64,000 bases of DNA, taken from Siderastrea radians. Taxonomy: Eukaryota > Cnidaria > Anthozoa > Scleractinia > Rhizangiidae. Positions within the stretch are counted from its first letter, which is position 1. Every line of letters starts with the position of its first letter. The stretch is taken from the NCBI GenBank assembly GCA_964017195.1, contig OZ024898.1:695001-759000 (forward strand). The letters run 5' to 3'. A program made the translations under genes and the position numbers. The notes below the pieces were generated by a model, which did no database searches, was not told where the DNA came from, and worked only from the letters and a program-made list of their open reading frames with translations. Positions 53,045-64,000 of the stretch are shown in pieces.

Positions 53045-54304
53045 AAGAGAACAGTTGTGATTTTTAAACCGTTTATGTTCCATTTGTCATTTACTTTCTC
53101 TTATTTACAATGTTTCCAATTGGTACTACATGTGCTAAATACTTCGACACTTCAACTAAAGTTTATTGTTAAGTTTATATTATTATCCAAAGTTACTTCC
53201 AGAAAATTAACCAGAATATTTTTTGCAGGCTGTAGATATTTCAGAAATTAATCTTTATGGAAATTATTTTGGATTAGATTCCCACGCAAGCACCATACTT
53301 TGTTTCATGTTTTGCCCTACTTTCAAACAGTGGCAGTCACGGACCTATATTATATCGCAGAATTCGGGCGTGGATGGCAATCTTGCTGTAATGAATTTCT
53401 AATTCCTGAGTTCTGATAAGAGAACAGCTGGGATCTTTAAACCGTTTATGTTCCATTTGTCATTTATTTTCTCTTATTCACAGTTTTCCCAATAAGTACT
53501 GCAGTGCTAAATACTTCAACACTTAAATAAAGTTTATTATTATCTAATAACAGATTTAGGAGAGCGAACGTGATGAGCTGTAAACTTCGAGTAACAGATA
53601 CTGTCCATTAAAGGAGCTACGTCACGGATAACACATCTTGAAAAAATTGGCAAGTTTTTTCAAGTTTGTCCTTCGTAATCCCTCTTAATCTCCTTCAGTT
53701 GTAACCATCCTTGTTTAGTTTTAGTTTATTATTACTTCTTTGGTGTTTTTCTACCTTGGGGAACTATTATTTTGAGGTTTCCTTCAACGAGAAAATAATT
53801 TTGTCAGACCAGAAAAATGAACGAAAAAGCCGTGACATAGTTCCTTTAAGACAGATATCTAAGGCCGCTGTACTAAATAAAGTCAACTTAATTTTATTGG
53901 AGGTGATACTCTTGACAAAAATGAGCGTTTAACTGTGAAACTCAAATTTTGTAAACTGAGGGATGTAACTTGGGGAAATTCTTTTTAGATGGAGATGGTG
54001 TGCCACGTGATCCGTTTTGACTAACGGCGTGCGGAAAAAACCTGAAAATGGAAAATGTTACTACATGCTTTCCAGCAAAGTTACTTCCACAAAATTAACC
54101 AGCAAAATTTTTTGCTGGCTGTAGATATTTCAGAAATTAATCTTTATGGAAATTATTTTGGCTGGGATTCCCATACAAGCGCCACATCTTGTTCCACATT
54201 TTGCCCTACTTTCCAACAGTGGCGGTCACGGGCCTGAACCCGCTATATTATATCGCAGAATTCGGGCGTGGATGGCAGTCTTGCTGCAATGAATTTCTGA
54301 TTCC
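53045..54304. repeat. Interleaved duplicated blocks downstream of gene C
   Basis: Block one (53045-53180 and 53417-53545) shares TTTAAACCGTTTATGTTCCA and a TAAAGTTTATT end. Block two (53189-53412 and 54072-54304) shares GATATTTCAGAAATTAATCT and AGAATTCGGGCGTGGATGGC. Similarity is roughly 85-90 percent by eye. Confidence 0.75.
53608..53849. mobile_element. TTAA MITE, copy 2
   Basis: Same ends as 25487-25727 (TTAAAGGAGCTACGTCACGG; right end GTGACATAGTTCCTTTAA). Overall close to 90 percent identical by eye, same orientation. It interrupts the duplicated blocks. Confidence 0.75.
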
Positions 54305-54799
54305 CAATAAAATGTTAAAATGTCTATTGAGGACTGACTTTAAAAAATCTAACTGACGCGATTAAGTGGGGCAACTACCATTTTCAATAAAAACAATTCT
54401 ATTCTCCATCGAGTTTGTTCATAGTAATTGGCTACACTTAAGCAAGATGAACAATACATTCATTTCCTTTTCTTTCCAAAGTTAGAGACTTGACAACAGC
54501 CTTTACTGAACTGGGCCATTGATAACTTCAATACGAAAACGGTAGACAAGTGACCTACATCCTATCCAACGATTAAGTTAAAACTAAATTTCTCCTAAGT
54601 GCTCTAATGATTTTCTGAACGTCAAAATTAAAATGATGTTTTATTTATGAACCATAACAATAGAACCAAATAGAGTGACAACTGAAGCTCCTGGTGGCCA
54701 ATAGCATACGGTATTCCACTGTTGTACGTAAACAGAAAGGTATGATCTTAATAACTTATTCTATCGAGTGAACTTCCTTCACCGCAAAATCCGGTCAAA

Positions 54800-63665
<8,866 letters not shown>

Positions 63666-64000
63666 GTAAGGACTGTGGCTAGATACCAACTGAGCAAATG
63701 CGTACCCCAAGTTACCTTTATTTACAGAACTTAACGGTACCAAGGCTCCCTTCTGCCTTCAATGATGTAAGCTTTCTTCTGTTAGTTGCGTGCGAAAGAA
63801 GGTTTAGGAAAAGGCTTATAGTCACTACCTGATGGCCTGTTCCACAAATTGAAACTATAATGTGACAATTCGTAACAGGGGACGTGTAGTGCAATTGAAA
63901 GGGTCTTGTGTGGTCAGGCAATGCACTGTTTTCATTTCCCTTAAACTGGATAGCAAATATATGTTCATAATGAAGACTGTATAACTAACTATCTGTTTCA
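63666..64000. other. Intron of gene D at window end
   Basis: 335 bases after the last donor with no further exon or repeat that I can support. Confidence 0.5.

Larger units (their letters stand above)
52383..54799. other. Intergenic region between genes C and D
   Basis: Holds the gene C 3' region, two kinds of duplicated block (53045-53545 and 53189-54304), a TTAA MITE (53608-53849) and the gene D upstream region. No gene supported. Confidence 0.6.

Overview
The window looks like nuclear DNA of an animal, most likely an anthozoan cnidarian such as a coral. It is AT-rich, its genes are split into many short exons with GT-AG introns, and it carries CR1/L2-like LINE tails, tRNA-derived SINEs, many fold-back MITEs and repeats that resemble Penelope-like elements. 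No bacterial features were seen. The taxon is an inference from gene style and repeats, not from a marker gene.

Four related genes for secreted multi-EGF proteins fill the window in a mirrored layout. Gene A (minus, 4085 down past the left edge) and gene B (minus, 24248 to 7681, complete, 20 exons, 839 aa) point left. Gene C (plus, 26328 to 52382, complete, 31 exons, 1498 aa) and gene D (plus, 54800 to 63665 and beyond the right edge) point right. B and C are divergent across about 2.1 kb. The exon chains of B and C, built from splice sites, each sum to a whole number of codons and end in a stop.

All four have one plan. A long first exon encodes a signal peptide, a basic stretch, a dibasic site followed by Phe or Gln-Phe (RRQF, KRQF, EKRF, KRQF), and a His/Pro-, Arg- or Met/Pro-rich segment. 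Then comes a string of single-exon EGF-like modules, all bounded by phase-1 introns. Most modules are of the CxxNPCxNGGTC Notch/fibropellin kind. A few are a compact second type (CxxC...GNGxxC). C-termini differ: B ends in a short Cys-rich exon, C in Pro-rich and Tyr/Gln/Arg-rich exons, and D reaches a papilin-like CCPDG cassette before the window ends. No membrane segment is seen after the leaders, so the complete proteins look secreted (matrix, mesoglea, mucus or skeletal matrix are possibilities; function is not shown by the sequence).

Introns and intergenic DNA hold the repeats: a Mutator-like MITE beside a SINE at 0.9-1.6 kb, fold-backs at 5.8, 6.3, 11.1, 29.6, 49.1 and 57.4 kb, a duplicated microsatellite-plus-exon block at 7.9-8.7 kb, LINE pieces at 12.2-13.2 and 50.7-51.0 kb, Penelope-like pieces at 16.4, 24.8, 33.2, 36.6 and 58.2 kb, a 1.2-kb inverted-repeat transposon at 35.0 kb, and a TTAA MITE present both upstream of gene C and upstream of gene D. 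Introns not listed separately held nothing I could recognise.
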